DNA of 64,000 nt from JAHEAO01 sp942492375. GTDB lineage: Bacteria > Pseudomonadota > Alphaproteobacteria > Rhodobacterales > Rhodobacteraceae. Positions within the stretch are counted from its first letter, which is position 1. Every line of letters starts with the position of its first letter. Both the position numbers and the translations under genes were made by a program. The DNA is taken from NCBI GenBank assembly GCA_942492375.1, contig CALOEL010000015.1, positions 1 through 64,000 of the forward strand, given 5' to 3'. Of the stretch, positions 8,376-17,204 are shown in pieces. The notes beneath the pieces were generated by a model. The model had not been told where the DNA came from, made no database searches, and saw only the letters and a list, made by a program, of their open reading frames with translations.

Positions 8376-8585
8376 TTACGCCGCGTCTTCGTCGTCGAGG
8401 TCGATCTCGTTCGCCTGCGCGACGACCTCGCGCGAATCGTAGTGGCCGCAGGCGCCGCAAACGTGGTGCGGACGCTTCAGCTCGCCGCAATTCGGGCATT
8501 CGGCCGGATTGCCGGCGACCAGCGAATCGTGGGCGCGGCGCATGTTCCGCTTGGAGCGGGTAACTCTGTTCTGTGGGACAGCCAT
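8376..8585 (-). CDS. rpmF: 50S ribosomal protein L32
   Basis: 69 residues, starting MAVPQNRVTRSKRNMRRAHD, the conserved L32 N-terminus. It keeps a four-cysteine zinc ribbon (C30, C33, C43, C46), so this is the zinc-binding paralogue. It heads the rpmF-plsX-fabH operon; the 202 bases upstream (8586-8787) carry no gene and probably hold the operon promoter. Confidence 0.97.
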   Translation of the reverse strand: MAVPQNRVTRSKRNMRRAHDSLVAGNPAECPNCGELKRPHHVCGACGHYDSREVVAQANEIDLDDEDAA

Positions 8586-8787
8586 GTCACAACCTCGGTA
8601 TCAGTGGGGCATGGCCCCGTGTGTAAATCTGGGTCTTGTTCGCGGTTTTCACGGCGTCTTACGCGCTTCCGCGCCCCGTGTCCAACCGATCTTGCAAGAA
8701 GGCCGGGAACATAGTCGGATTCCGTCGCGGCGCAAGGGGTTTTCTCGACCGGCGGCCCGCCGCCATCACCGGGGGACAAGCCGCCCC

Positions 8788-9834
8788 TCAGCCCAGCTCC
8801 AGAACGATCTTGCCGACATGCCCTTTCTCGCCGAACGCCTTCTGCGCGGCGGCGATGTCGCGCAGCGGATAGGTCTCGGCCACCAATGGCCTGATCTCGC
8901 CGCGTTCGATCCTGCGGATCAGATTGCCGAACACCTCGGGCTCCAGCACCGTGCAGCCGAAGAAACTGAGATCCTTCAGATAGAGCGTGCGCACATCCAG
9001 TTCGACGATGGGGCCGCCGATCGCTCCGGCAACCGCGTAGCGTCCGCCGGGTCGCAGCAGATCAAGCAGCACCGGCCATTTCGGCCCCGCCACCAGGTCG
9101 ATGACGACATCGACCTTGCCGGCGCCGATCTTCGCGACGAAATCATCGCCGCGATCGAGCGTCTGCGCCGCGCCGAGGTTCTTCAGGCTGCCCGCCTTGG
9201 CGGCGCTTGTCACCGCGATGACGGTCGCCCCGCGGGCTTGGGCAAGCTGGACCGCGGCGGAACCGACACCGCCCGATGCCCCGGTGACCAGCACGGTTTC
9301 GCCGCTGCGCAGATCCGCGCGGGTCAGCATGTTCTCTGCCGTGGAATAGGAACAGGGGAAAGAGGCCAGCTCCACATCCGTCAGATCGCTGTCGACCGCA
9401 TGCGCATGACGCGCCGCGACGCGGGTAAATTGCGCGAACCCGCCATCGCATTCCGAGCCGAAATACCACGGCGTCGCCAGCACCTCGCCATCCGCCTCGC
9501 GCAGGCATGGCTCGACAAGCACCCGCTCGCCGATCCGCGCCGGATCGACGCCTTCGCCGACCGCCGCGACATGACCGCAGACATCCGCGCCCTGGATGCG
9601 CGGGAATCCCAGCGGCTCGCCGGTCCAGGACGCGTCGTCCGCCTCGGCATCGCCCTTCGAGTACCAGCCGATGCGCGTGTTGATATCGGTGTTGTTCACC
9701 CCGGCCGCAGCGACCCGGATGACGACATCGCCCTTGCCGGGTGCGGGAACCTTCAGGTCGTCGCGCCATTCCAGCATCTTCGGGCCGCCATGTCCGGTCA
9801 GAACGACGCCGTGCATTGTCTTTGGCAGGGTCAT
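8788..9834 (-). CDS. Zinc-type alcohol dehydrogenase / quinone oxidoreductase family protein
   Basis: 348 residues of the medium-chain dehydrogenase family. The N-terminal GroES-like domain has AAAGVNNTDINTRIG and GADVCGHVAAVGEGV; the Rossmann domain has VLVTGASGGVGSAAVQLA near residue 165. The usual zinc-ligand pattern is incomplete, with GVNNTD replacing the C-x-x-D ligand motif, which favours a zinc-free NADPH-dependent quinone reductase-type enzyme. It sits between yceD and rpmF, which are usually adjacent in relatives. Substrate unknown. Confidence 0.85.
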   Translation of the reverse strand: MTLPKTMHGVVLTGHGGPKMLEWRDDLKVPAPGKGDVVIRVAAAGVNNTDINTRIGWYSKGDAEADDASWTGEPLGFPRIQGADVCGHVAAVGEGVDPARIGERVLVEPCLREADGEVLATPWYFGSECDGGFAQFTRVAARHAHAVDSDLTDVELASFPCSYSTAENMLTRADLRSGETVLVTGASGGVGSAAVQLAQARGATVIAVTSAAKAGSLKNLGAAQTLDRGDDFVAKIGAGKVDVVIDLVAGPKWPVLLDLLRPGGRYAVAGAIGGPIVELDVRTLYLKDLSFFGCTVLEPEVFGNLIRRIERGEIRPLVAETYPLRDIAAAQKAFGEKGHVGKIVLELG

Positions 9835-9905
9835 CTCGGTCTCCGATCAAGCAAGCCCCGACAGTCCTCCGAACGTCGGGGGGCTGTCAATCCGCGCGGG
9901 TGCCG

Positions 9906-10460
9906 TCACCCTTCGTCCTTGCCCAGCCTGTCGCGCAGCCCTTTCAGCCCGGCGAAGGGCTTGGCTGCCTCGTCGGTCATCGGTTCGGCGCCGGGTTCGG
10001 TATAGATCGCCTTGTCCAGATGCGCGCCGTCCGCGCGGGGGTAAAGCGGCAGGGCAAGCGCCAGCGCCTCGACCATCAGCGCGCCGAGGTCGAGCGTCGC
10101 GGCCAGCGGCTCCACCGTGTCGTCCTCGGGCATCTCGACCTCGCTTCCGGCCTGAAGCTCGGGGGTTTCCGCGACGTAGCTGCGCGAGATCTCCTCGTCG
10201 ATCCGGGTCCGGACCGGCGCCAATGTGAGCACGCAGGGCTGCGTCACCGTCGCGCCCAATCGCGCCTCCAGCCGCCAGTCACGCTTGCCCATCGGGCTCA
10301 GCCTGCCGGAAAACCGCAGTTTCTTGAGGTCGACAAGGTCAAGGTCCTTGGCGATGGCGCCTGTCGTCTCCGCGCCGGGGGCAAGATCGAAGTCGGACGC
10401 CTTGCGGCCGGGCAGGTCGGCCAGCCGGATCACATGCGACCAGGGATATTTCGGGGACAT
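9906..10460 (-). CDS. DUF177 / YceD-family protein
   Basis: 184 residues. The family pattern is visible: an N-terminal beta-rich half, the segment VTQPCVLTLAPVRTRIDEEISRSY with its conserved cysteine, then an acidic stretch and LGALMVEALALALPLYPR. YceD-type proteins are linked to 23S rRNA accumulation and nearly always precede rpmF. Here a dehydrogenase gene intervenes. Divergent from bamE, 89 bases apart. Confidence 0.88.
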   Translation of the reverse strand: MSPKYPWSHVIRLADLPGRKASDFDLAPGAETTGAIAKDLDLVDLKKLRFSGRLSPMGKRDWRLEARLGATVTQPCVLTLAPVRTRIDEEISRSYVAETPELQAGSEVEMPEDDTVEPLAATLDLGALMVEALALALPLYPRADGAHLDKAIYTEPGAEPMTDEAAKPFAGLKGLRDRLGKDEG

Positions 10461-10549
10461 TGCGGGCTCGCCTCTTGATGTTCTTGAACAGGGGACGTTC
10501 CTTCTGTAAGCCGGATAAGAGGCGCGGACGCGAAGGGCAAGGGGTCGGA

Positions 10550-11005
10550 ATGGTTAAATTGGCCGGTATCTTACGGGCGTCGCTGCTTGGCGCGATGATC
10601 CTGACGGTTGCTGCCTGCACGGCGCAGTTCCGCAATCACGGCTATACGCCGACCGACGAGGATCTTGCCCAGATCGCCGTCGGCCAGGACACCAAGGACA
10701 CCGTCGCCGCCGCGATCGGCCGGCCCACCTCCTCGGGTCTGCTCGACGCGGATGCCTGGTATTACGTCGAAAGCCGGTTCCGCCACTATGCCTACAAGGA
10801 GCCACAGGAGATCGAGCGCGAGGTTCTCGCGATCAGCTTCGACGGCGCCGATCGGGTCGCCAATATCGAGCGGTTCGGCCTTCAGGACGGTCGCGTCATC
10901 GCATTGTCGCGCCGTGTCACGTCCAGCTCGGTGCGCGACACGACCTTCCTGCGCCAGCTTCTGGGCAATCTCGGCAACTTCACCGCCGACCAGTTCCTGA
11001 ACTAG
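10550..11005 (+). CDS. bamE: Outer-membrane assembly lipoprotein BamE
   Basis: 151 residues from the ATG at 10550. The lipobox LTVAAC places the lipidated Cys at residue 23. The mature part has the SmpA/OmlA pattern: GYTPTDEDLAQIAVGQDTKDTVAAAIGRPT, then DADAWYYVESRFR. BamE is an accessory subunit of the BAM complex that inserts beta-barrels into the outer membrane. The longer upstream reading (10460 on) is Arg-rich and lacks a signal. Confidence 0.92.
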   Translation: MVKLAGILRASLLGAMILTVAACTAQFRNHGYTPTDEDLAQIAVGQDTKDTVAAAIGRPTSSGLLDADAWYYVESRFRHYAYKEPQEIEREVLAISFDGADRVANIERFGLQDGRVIALSRRVTSSSVRDTTFLRQLLGNLGNFTADQFLN

Positions 11006-11098
11006 AGCGAGGCACATCTTGCTCCGGCATGCGGCAGATCGCCGGGGCAGGTCAGGCAGAACGGCATTTTCCGGTGAAGGTCGCTGAAAGCGGAATGC

Positions 11099-11629
11099 CT
11101 AGCGGCTTTCGACAAGCAATCGCGTATCGAACCGCCCCTCGATCGGCTGGCATTGGCCGGTATCGGGATCGTCGCTGATCACTTCCGTCCTGCAGAGCGT
11201 GGCCGAGAAGGTGCCGACCGCTCGGCCGCTATCTCCATCGACTGCCAGTTCCTCGAACGCGACCGAAACGGGCGTTCCCGTCCGCGCGCTGGTCCAGAAG
11301 GGGGGCCGCATCCCGCTCGGTAGATACATGATCTCGACATCCATCGGCGCGTCGCCGGGCTGGTAGTCGCCCCGGAACATCAGATCGATGCTCAGCATAT
11401 CCGATGTCGTGAAGGACGGGCGGGGATGGGCCTGCAGATGCAGGTCGGAGGTCAGCTTGCCCGTCGAAAAGGTGGCACTGGCGTCCGTCCGCTCACCATC
11501 TGACAGGCTCAGCGTGTACCAGGTCCGCGCCTCGCCGTTCAGGCTTGCCTCGATCCGCCCGAATTCCTGGGCGGCCAGGGAACCGGACAGGCAAGAACAG
11601 ACCGCTGATGCCACCAGACCAATTCTCAT
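11099..11629 (-). CDS. Exported protein of unknown function
   Basis: 176 residues. An N-terminal signal peptide (MRIGLVASAVCSCLSGSLAA, cleavage likely before QEFG) precedes a domain without a family I recognise. The mature part is predicted beta-rich, with two cysteines late (ATLCRTE and TGQCQPIEG) that could form a disulfide. Probably periplasmic. It stands alone between bamE and msrB. Confidence 0.7.
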   Translation of the reverse strand: MRIGLVASAVCSCLSGSLAAQEFGRIEASLNGEARTWYTLSLSDGERTDASATFSTGKLTSDLHLQAHPRPSFTTSDMLSIDLMFRGDYQPGDAPMDVEIMYLPSGMRPPFWTSARTGTPVSVAFEELAVDGDSGRAVGTFSATLCRTEVISDDPDTGQCQPIEGRFDTRLLVESR

Positions 11630-11752
11630 TCCGCGCCCTCCAATGCAGGAAACAACAAGCCGAAACCTAGTGCGAAACAGGGCCGAAAGCCACTCTCGCC
11701 ATGCATTCCCGGCAGCTGGTGCGGACCCCGCGCGGCGCGCCCGCCGGCCGCC

Positions 11753-12151
11753 CTAGGAGTCGGCTTCCGGCTCGAAATCCAGCGCGACGCCGTTGATGCA
11801 ATAGCGCAGACCGGTCGGCTGCGGTCCGTCGGGAAAGACATGGCCCAGATGCGCCTCGCAGCGGTTGCAATGCACTTCGGTGCGGCGCATGAACCAGCTG
11901 TTATCCTGCTGTTCGCCGACCATGCCGCTGTCTTTCGGCTTGTAGAATGACGGCCAGCCGGTGCCGCTGTCGAACTTGTGCGCCTTGTCGAACAGTGGCG
12001 CGCCGCAGCAGGTGCAGGTGAAGGTGCCGGGCCCTTCGGGAAACTCCTCATGGGTGAAGGCGCGTTCGGTGCCATGCTTGCGCGTCACCTTGTAGGCGAG
12101 ATCCGAAAGCTCGTTGCGCCATTCTTCTTCGGTTTTCACGATCTTTTCCAT
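11753..12151 (-). CDS. msrB: Peptide methionine-(R)-S-oxide reductase
   Basis: 132 residues, standard MsrB length. Zinc is held by C46/C49 and C95/C98, and the catalytic cysteine is C118 in RYCINGVALDF. The substrate pocket segment SGTGWPSFY is present. It reduces the R form of methionine sulfoxide in oxidised proteins, using thioredoxin. No signal peptide, so cytoplasmic. Bases 11630-11752 upstream of the preceding gene hold nothing recognisable. Confidence 0.96.
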   Translation of the reverse strand: MEKIVKTEEEWRNELSDLAYKVTRKHGTERAFTHEEFPEGPGTFTCTCCGAPLFDKAHKFDSGTGWPSFYKPKDSGMVGEQQDNSWFMRRTEVHCNRCEAHLGHVFPDGPQPTGLRYCINGVALDFEPEADS

Positions 12152-12277
12152 GGCAGGTCCTTTCTGCGGCTGTCAGACTTCAGTCATATCTGACCAGTGA
12201 GCGGGAGAGAGCAAGTATCTAGTGACGCCGGCGGTGATGACCAGACAGGATCACGTCGCAGTGATGAAGGATTTTCC

Positions 12278-13018
12278 ATGCACGGCCTTGCAGAAGGCAG
12301 ATACAAGGTGGGTTTCGCGCAGGACGAAGCCGACATGCGCGCGGCGCAGCGGCTGCGCTGGCAGGCATTCAGGGGCGAAGCCGCGGCCGGGCAGGGGCGC
12401 GATATCGACCGGTTCGACGCCGACTGGAGGCATCTGCTGATCGAAGAGGCCGAGACCGGGCGGCTGGTCTGCACCCTGCGCTTCACCCGCCTCGCGCCCG
12501 GCGATTTCGGCCGCAGTTATGCCGCGCAGTTCTATGGGCTTGACGCACTGGCCGACTATCCCGCCCCGATGATCGAGATCGGGCGCTTTTCGATGCATCC
12601 CGGCTGTCATGACCCCGATATCCTGCGCCTCGCCTGGGCCGCCCTGACGCGAGAGGTGGCGCGCTCGGCGGCGGGGCTTCTGTTGGGCTGTTCCTCGTTT
12701 TCCGGCACCGATCCGATGCGCCACCGCGACGCGTTCGCGCTGCTCGGGGATCGCCACCTTGCCCCGCTGCGCTGGCGTCCGACAGTCAAGGCGTCCGAGG
12801 TCTTCCGCTTCGCCGACATCTCGGGCCAGACCCGCGACCCCCGCGCCGCGCTGCGCGCCATGCCGCCCTTGCTGAAAAGCTATCTCGGAATGGGCGGCTG
12901 GGTCAGCGATCACGCGGTCATCGACCGCGATCTCGGCCGGCTCCATGTCTTTACCGGGCTCGAGGTCGCGTCCGTCCCGCCCGGCCGCGCGCGGCTGTTG
13001 CGGCGGCTGGCGCTCTGA
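12278..13018 (+). CDS. olsB: OlsB-type ornithine N-acyltransferase (GNAT fold)
   Basis: 246 residues from the ATG at 12278 (MHGLAEGRYKVGFAQ). The pattern matches L-ornithine N(alpha)-acyltransferase: AQRLRWQAFRGE, DRFDADWRHLLIEE, MIEIGRFSMHPG, LLGCSSFSGTDPMRH and a C-terminal LKSYLGMGGWVSDHAVIDRDL. OlsB makes lyso-ornithine lipid from ornithine and 3-hydroxyacyl-ACP. Its usual partner OlsA, which adds the second acyl chain, is not next to it; the next gene is an ABC-F ATPase. Confidence 0.85.
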   Translation: MHGLAEGRYKVGFAQDEADMRAAQRLRWQAFRGEAAAGQGRDIDRFDADWRHLLIEEAETGRLVCTLRFTRLAPGDFGRSYAAQFYGLDALADYPAPMIEIGRFSMHPGCHDPDILRLAWAALTREVARSAAGLLLGCSSFSGTDPMRHRDAFALLGDRHLAPLRWRPTVKASEVFRFADISGQTRDPRAALRAMPPLLKSYLGMGGWVSDHAVIDRDLGRLHVFTGLEVASVPPGRARLLRRLAL

Positions 13019-13090
13019 CCGTCGCGGCGCGGGGTCTTGCCCCCACGACGCGGCATTGACGCCGCCCCGGCGCGGCATTAGCTGGCGGGC

Positions 13091-14917
13091 ATGGCCCGCG
13101 CACCGCTTCTCCAGCTATCCGGAATTTCCCTCACCTTCGGGGGCGATCCCTTGTTCGCGGGGCTCGATCTGGTGGTGCAGCCCGGCGACCGGGTGGCACT
13201 GGTCGGGCGCAACGGTTCCGGCAAATCGACACTGGTGAAGGTGATGGCCGCGCTGGTCGACCCCGACGCCGGCACCCGCTCTGTGCCGCCGGGCATCACC
13301 GTCGGCTACATGGAACAGCATCCCGACATGACCGGCTTCGACACCCTGGGCGGGTTCGCCGCCAGCGGCCTGCCGGCGGGCGAGGAGTACCGCGTCGCCG
13401 TTGTGGCCGAAGGTCTGAAATTCGACCCCGAGGCGACGGTCGCCACCGCCTCGGGCGGTGAACGCCGCCGCGCCGCGCTGGCGAAACTGCTCGCCGAGGC
13501 GCCGGAACTGATGCTGCTGGACGAGCCGACGAACCATCTCGACATCGAGGCGATCGGCTGGCTCGAACGCGAATTGTCCGAGACCCGCAACGCCTTCGTG
13601 CTGATCAGCCATGACCGCGCCTTCCTGCGCGCCCTGACCCGCGCCACGCTCTGGATCGACCGCGGCGAGGTGCGCCGCCAGGAACGCGGCTTCGAGGCCT
13701 TCGAGGTCTGGCGCGACAAGGTCTGGCAGGAAGAGGACGAGACCCGCCACAAGCTCGAGCGCAAGATCAAGGCCGAGGCGCGCTGGGCCGTCGAGGGCAT
13801 CAGCGCGCGGCGCAAGCGCAATATGGGCCGGGTGCGGGCGCTGCAGGACCTGCGCGCCGAACGCGCCGAGATGATCCGGCGGCAGGGCGCGGCGGAACTG
13901 GCGCTCGACTCGGGACCGAAATCCGGCAAGCGGGTGATCGAGGCGACGCATCTGGCGAAAACCTACGAGGACCGGCCCATCGTCCGCGATTTCTCGATCC
14001 GCATCGCCCGCGGCGACCGCGTCGCCTTCGTCGGCCCGAACGGCGTCGGCAAGACCACGCTCCTGAAGATGCTGACCGGCGAGATCGCCCCCGACCGCGG
14101 CGAGGTCCGGTTCGGCACCAATCTCCAGGTCGCGGTCCTCGATCAGGCCCGCGCCGGGCTCGACCCCGACAAAAGCCTGTGGGAGAACCTGACCGGCGAT
14201 CCCGTCACCGGCGTTTCAGGGCGCGCCGACCAGGTCATGGTGCGCGGCCAGCCCCGCCATGTGGTGAGCTACCTCAAGGATTTCCTGTTCTCCGACGCGC
14301 AGGCCCGCGCCCCCGTCCGCAGCCTCTCGGGCGGCGAGAAGGCGCGGCTGCTGCTGGCCCGGATCATGGCGCGGGAAAGCAACCTTCTGGTGCTGGACGA
14401 GCCGACCAACGATCTCGACATCGAGACCCTCGATCTGCTGCAGGAGGTGCTGGACGGCTATGACGGCACCGTGCTGCTGGTCAGTCACGACCGGGATTTC
14501 ATCGACCGCGTCGCGACGATGACCGTGGCGATGGAGGGCGGCGGCGATGCCGTGCTCTATGCCGGCGGCTGGACCGACTACCAGGCGCAGCGCGCCGAGC
14601 AGCCCAGCACGGCGGGCGCCAGAACCGCGCCGGCAGACCGCAAGGCGGATGCGCCGAAGGCAGCAGCGCCTGCCGCGGCGCCGGCGGCCGGGCTGACCTT
14701 CACCGAACGGCACCGGCTGGACGAACTGCCCGACAGGATCGAGCGGCTGGAGGCAGAGATCGCCAAACTGGCCGAGCTTCTGACCGACCCGACTCTCTAT
14801 AGCCGAGAGCCGAAGAAGTTCCAAAAAGCGACCGAAGCGTTGACGCGGCGGCAATCTGCGCTCGCCGAGGCCGAAAACGAATGGCTTCTACTGGAACAAA
14901 AGGCCGCAGGGGCTTAG
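13091..14917 (+). CDS. ABC-F family ATPase (Uup-like)
   Basis: 608 residues with two ATP-binding cassettes and no membrane domain. Walker A motifs are GRNGSGKST (~40) and GPNGVGKTT (~315). Signatures are ASGGERRRAAL and LSGGEKARLLLAR, and Walker B LMLLDEPTNHLD and LLVLDEPTNDLD. The charged linker holds KAEARWAVEGISARRKRN. A C-terminal Ala/Pro region and coiled coil match Uup, a ribosome- and DNA-associated ABC-F protein. A small inverted repeat (14921-14942, AATCGGC/GCCGATT) just past the stop may help termination. Confidence 0.92.
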   Translation: MARAPLLQLSGISLTFGGDPLFAGLDLVVQPGDRVALVGRNGSGKSTLVKVMAALVDPDAGTRSVPPGITVGYMEQHPDMTGFDTLGGFAASGLPAGEEYRVAVVAEGLKFDPEATVATASGGERRRAALAKLLAEAPELMLLDEPTNHLDIEAIGWLERELSETRNAFVLISHDRAFLRALTRATLWIDRGEVRRQERGFEAFEVWRDKVWQEEDETRHKLERKIKAEARWAVEGISARRKRNMGRVRALQDLRAERAEMIRRQGAAELALDSGPKSGKRVIEATHLAKTYEDRPIVRDFSIRIARGDRVAFVGPNGVGKTTLLKMLTGEIAPDRGEVRFGTNLQVAVLDQARAGLDPDKSLWENLTGDPVTGVSGRADQVMVRGQPRHVVSYLKDFLFSDAQARAPVRSLSGGEKARLLLARIMARESNLLVLDEPTNDLDIETLDLLQEVLDGYDGTVLLVSHDRDFIDRVATMTVAMEGGGDAVLYAGGWTDYQAQRAEQPSTAGARTAPADRKADAPKAAAPAAAPAAGLTFTERHRLDELPDRIERLEAEIAKLAELLTDPTLYSREPKKFQKATEALTRRQSALAEAENEWLLLEQKAAGA

Positions 14918-15100
14918 AAAAATCGGCGAAAAATTGCCGATTCACCGGCCGTGAAGGCTACAACTATGCCGGTTCTGCAACAGTCCGCCGCTCACGAAAA
15001 CGTGTGGTTCTGGTAATCTGGGAAACCGACGCTAGGTGTGCTCCATTCACTAGCACAGCGTGTCCGATCACGGACGCGCGGCAAGAAACGGAGGCACGGA

Positions 15101-15703
15101 ATGAAACTAATTACGACAGCAAGCGCACTCGCTCTCGTCGCTGCGCCGGCATTCGCCGGTGGCATGGCAGAGCCTGTGATGACCGTAGAACCGGTGGCGG
15201 CACCCGCCCCGGTGATGATGTCGGGCGACTGGAGCGGCGGCTACGTCGGTGCAGAGCTCGGCTATGGCTGGGCACAGCTTGACGACGGCACCGACGATGT
15301 GGATGCCGAAGGCGCCCTGGGTGGCCTGTTCGCCGGTTACCAGGCCGATCTGGGCCAGTGGGTCGTCGGCGGTGAAGCCAGCTACGACTGGGCCGATATC
15401 GGCGTAGACGACAGCGATGCGAAGATCGACCAGATCGGTCGTCTGAAGCTGAAGGCTGGCTACGATCTGGGCCAGGTCCTGGTCTATGGTACCGCAGGTG
15501 CGGCCTATGCCAACTTCGATGATGGCGCTGGCGACGACCTGAACGACTGGGGCTGGCTTGCCGGTCTCGGCATGGACTACAAGGTGACCGAAGCGATCAC
15601 GGTCGGCGCCGAAGTCCTGTACCACCAGTTCGACGATTTCGACGACACTGGCATCGACGTCGACGCGACGACGCTGCAGGCCCGCGTGGCCTACAACTTC
15701 TGA
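15101..15703 (+). CDS. Outer-membrane beta-barrel protein (Omp25/OmpA-like porin-type)
   Basis: 200 residues. The signal peptide ends ...APAFA (about residue 19). A short Pro/Val/Met-rich linker leads into GDWSGGYVGAELGYGW, the typical start of small eight-stranded barrels of alphaproteobacteria. Alternating hydrophobic strands run to the C-terminal ARVAYNF, which ends in the aromatic residue recognised by BAM. Very acidic (many Asp). The start has GGAGG nine bases upstream; a strong UUCG terminator follows, as expected for an abundant protein. Confidence 0.88.
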   Translation: MKLITTASALALVAAPAFAGGMAEPVMTVEPVAAPAPVMMSGDWSGGYVGAELGYGWAQLDDGTDDVDAEGALGGLFAGYQADLGQWVVGGEASYDWADIGVDDSDAKIDQIGRLKLKAGYDLGQVLVYGTAGAAYANFDDGAGDDLNDWGWLAGLGMDYKVTEAITVGAEVLYHQFDDFDDTGIDVDATTLQARVAYNF

Positions 15704-15721
15704 TCTTTCGGGACAGTATGG

Positions 15722-15750
15722 AAAGGGCGCTGTTCGCAGCGCCCTTTTTC
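15722..15750 (+). terminator. Strong intrinsic terminator with UUCG tetraloop
   Basis: A perfect 11-bp stem (AAAGGGCGCTG / CAGCGCCCTTT) closes a TTCG loop (15733-15736) and runs into TTTTT. It ends the outer-membrane protein gene and abuts the convergent decarboxylase stop. Confidence 0.93.
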
Positions 15751-17137
15751 ATGGCCGGGCTGTCAGGTCCCGCAGCACGTCGAGCACGCACATCACGTCT
15801 TCCCGTGTGCAGTCGAATTGGCCAACCTGGACACGGATGACGAATTGCCCCCGATGCCGGGTCTGGGTCAGGTAGATCCGGCCGTCATCGTTGATCCTGG
15901 ACAGGAGCGCTTCGGTCTCGGCATCCGATCTGTATCGGAAGCTGAACAGCGACAGCATCGGCTCGCTTGTGATCTCGAACCCGTCCAGCGCGGCGATCCG
16001 CTCGCACAGCTCGCGCGACCAGTCCACATGATTGCGGATGCGCTGCCGCAGCCCCTCAAGCCCATAGGCGCGCAGCAGGAACCACAGCTTCAGCGCCCGG
16101 AACCGGCGGCCGAGCGGCACCGTCCATTCATTGAAATTGGTGATCTCGTCGCGGCCCTGGGTCTGCAGGTAATCCGGCCGCAGCCCCAGCGTGCGGACCT
16201 GCGGTGCGGGATCGGCCAGGAACTGCACGGCGCAGTCGAAATTCGCGCCCAGCCATTTATGCGGGTTGAAGACCACGCTGTCGGCGCGATCCACGCCCTG
16301 CCAGAGCGGACGGAATTCCGGGCAGATCATCGCAGAGCCGGCCCAGGCGGCATCGACATGGGTGTAAAGCTCGTGGGCCTTGGCGACCTTCAGCAGGTCG
16401 TCGATCCAGTCGGTGCCGCCGACCGACGTGCCGCCGACGCAAAGCACGACGCCCGCAGGCAGCAGGCCCTCGGCCTTGTCCGCCCTGATCGCCGCGTCGA
16501 GCGCTTCCGGCCGCATCGACAGCGCGTCATCGGTCTCGATCTTCACCAGGTTGGCCTGGCCGATCCCGGCGATCCGCGCGGATTTGTCGATCGAGGAATG
16601 GGTCTGGTCCGAGGCGTAGAGCCGCAAGGCGGGCAGGCCCGACAGCCCCCGGTCGTTGCCGCGCCAGCCGAGCGCGCGCTCGCGCATCGTCAGGATCGCC
16701 GACAGAGTGGCCGTCGTCGCGCTGTCATGGATCGTGCCGGTGAAATGCGGCGCCAGCCCCAGCGCGTCGCGCAGCCAGCGCACCATGACCTCTTCGATCT
16801 CGGTCGCCGCCGGGGCGGTCTGCCAGAGCATCGCCTGTGCGGCCAGCGCCGCCGTCAGCTGTTCGGCGAGGATCGAGGCGGGGGCGGCATTGGCCGGGAA
16901 ATAGGCGAAGAAGCGGGGATGCTGCCAATGGGTCATGGCACCCGGCACGATCGCGCCGAAATCGGCGAAGATCGTTTCCATGTCCTCGGGGGTTTCCGGC
17001 GCCGTGGCGGGCAGCTTCGCCGCCGTCTCGCCCGGCGCCGTGGCGGCGCGGACCGGGCGGTCGCGCAGCGTCGCGTGATAGTCGCGCACCCAGTCGGCGG
17101 CGCGCCTGGACCAAAGGTTGAGCTCGTCGTGATTCAT
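15749..17137 (-). CDS. PLP-dependent group II decarboxylase (aromatic-amino-acid decarboxylase type)
   Basis: 462 residues from the ATG at 17137 (MNHDELNLWSRRAADWVRDYH). The longer reading is a different, Arg/Pro-rich sequence. The family landmarks are HWQHPRFFAYFPANAAPASILAEQ, GTIHDSATTATLSAILTMRERA, VDAAWAGSAMICPEFR and the PLP lysine in FNPHKWLGANFDC. Such enzymes remove the carboxyl of Trp/Tyr/Phe-like amino acids; the exact substrate is not readable. The PEP-mutase-like gene lies downstream on the same strand. Confidence 0.9.
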   Translation of the reverse strand: MNHDELNLWSRRAADWVRDYHATLRDRPVRAATAPGETAAKLPATAPETPEDMETIFADFGAIVPGAMTHWQHPRFFAYFPANAAPASILAEQLTAALAAQAMLWQTAPAATEIEEVMVRWLRDALGLAPHFTGTIHDSATTATLSAILTMRERALGWRGNDRGLSGLPALRLYASDQTHSSIDKSARIAGIGQANLVKIETDDALSMRPEALDAAIRADKAEGLLPAGVVLCVGGTSVGGTDWIDDLLKVAKAHELYTHVDAAWAGSAMICPEFRPLWQGVDRADSVVFNPHKWLGANFDCAVQFLADPAPQVRTLGLRPDYLQTQGRDEITNFNEWTVPLGRRFRALKLWFLLRAYGLEGLRQRIRNHVDWSRELCERIAALDGFEITSEPMLSLFSFRYRSDAETEALLSRINDDGRIYLTQTRHRGQFVIRVQVGQFDCTREDVMCVLDVLRDLTARP

Positions 17138-17182
17138 GGCATGTCCGGACCTCTGGTCTTTGCGACCATGGCCGGCGGCGGA

Positions 17183-17204
17183 GCCTCCGGCGGGGATATT
17201 TTCA
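17183..17204 (-). repeat. 3'-end element copy A (AAATATCCCCGCCGGAGGC)
   Basis: On the minus strand, three bases after the stop of the PEP-mutase-like gene, the sequence reads TGAAAATATCCCCGCCGGAG, then GC. It is followed by GC-rich, partly self-complementary DNA (CTCCGCCGCCGG). One of six copies in this window. Confidence 0.7.

Noticed and set aside
8509..10005. A 498-codon plus-strand frame
   Set aside because: It lies antisense to the alcohol dehydrogenase and is Arg/His-rich with no domain; a GC shadow.
11006..11098. Terminator after bamE
   Set aside because: GGCATT...AATGCC can pair only across a long, poorly structured loop and no T-run follows.
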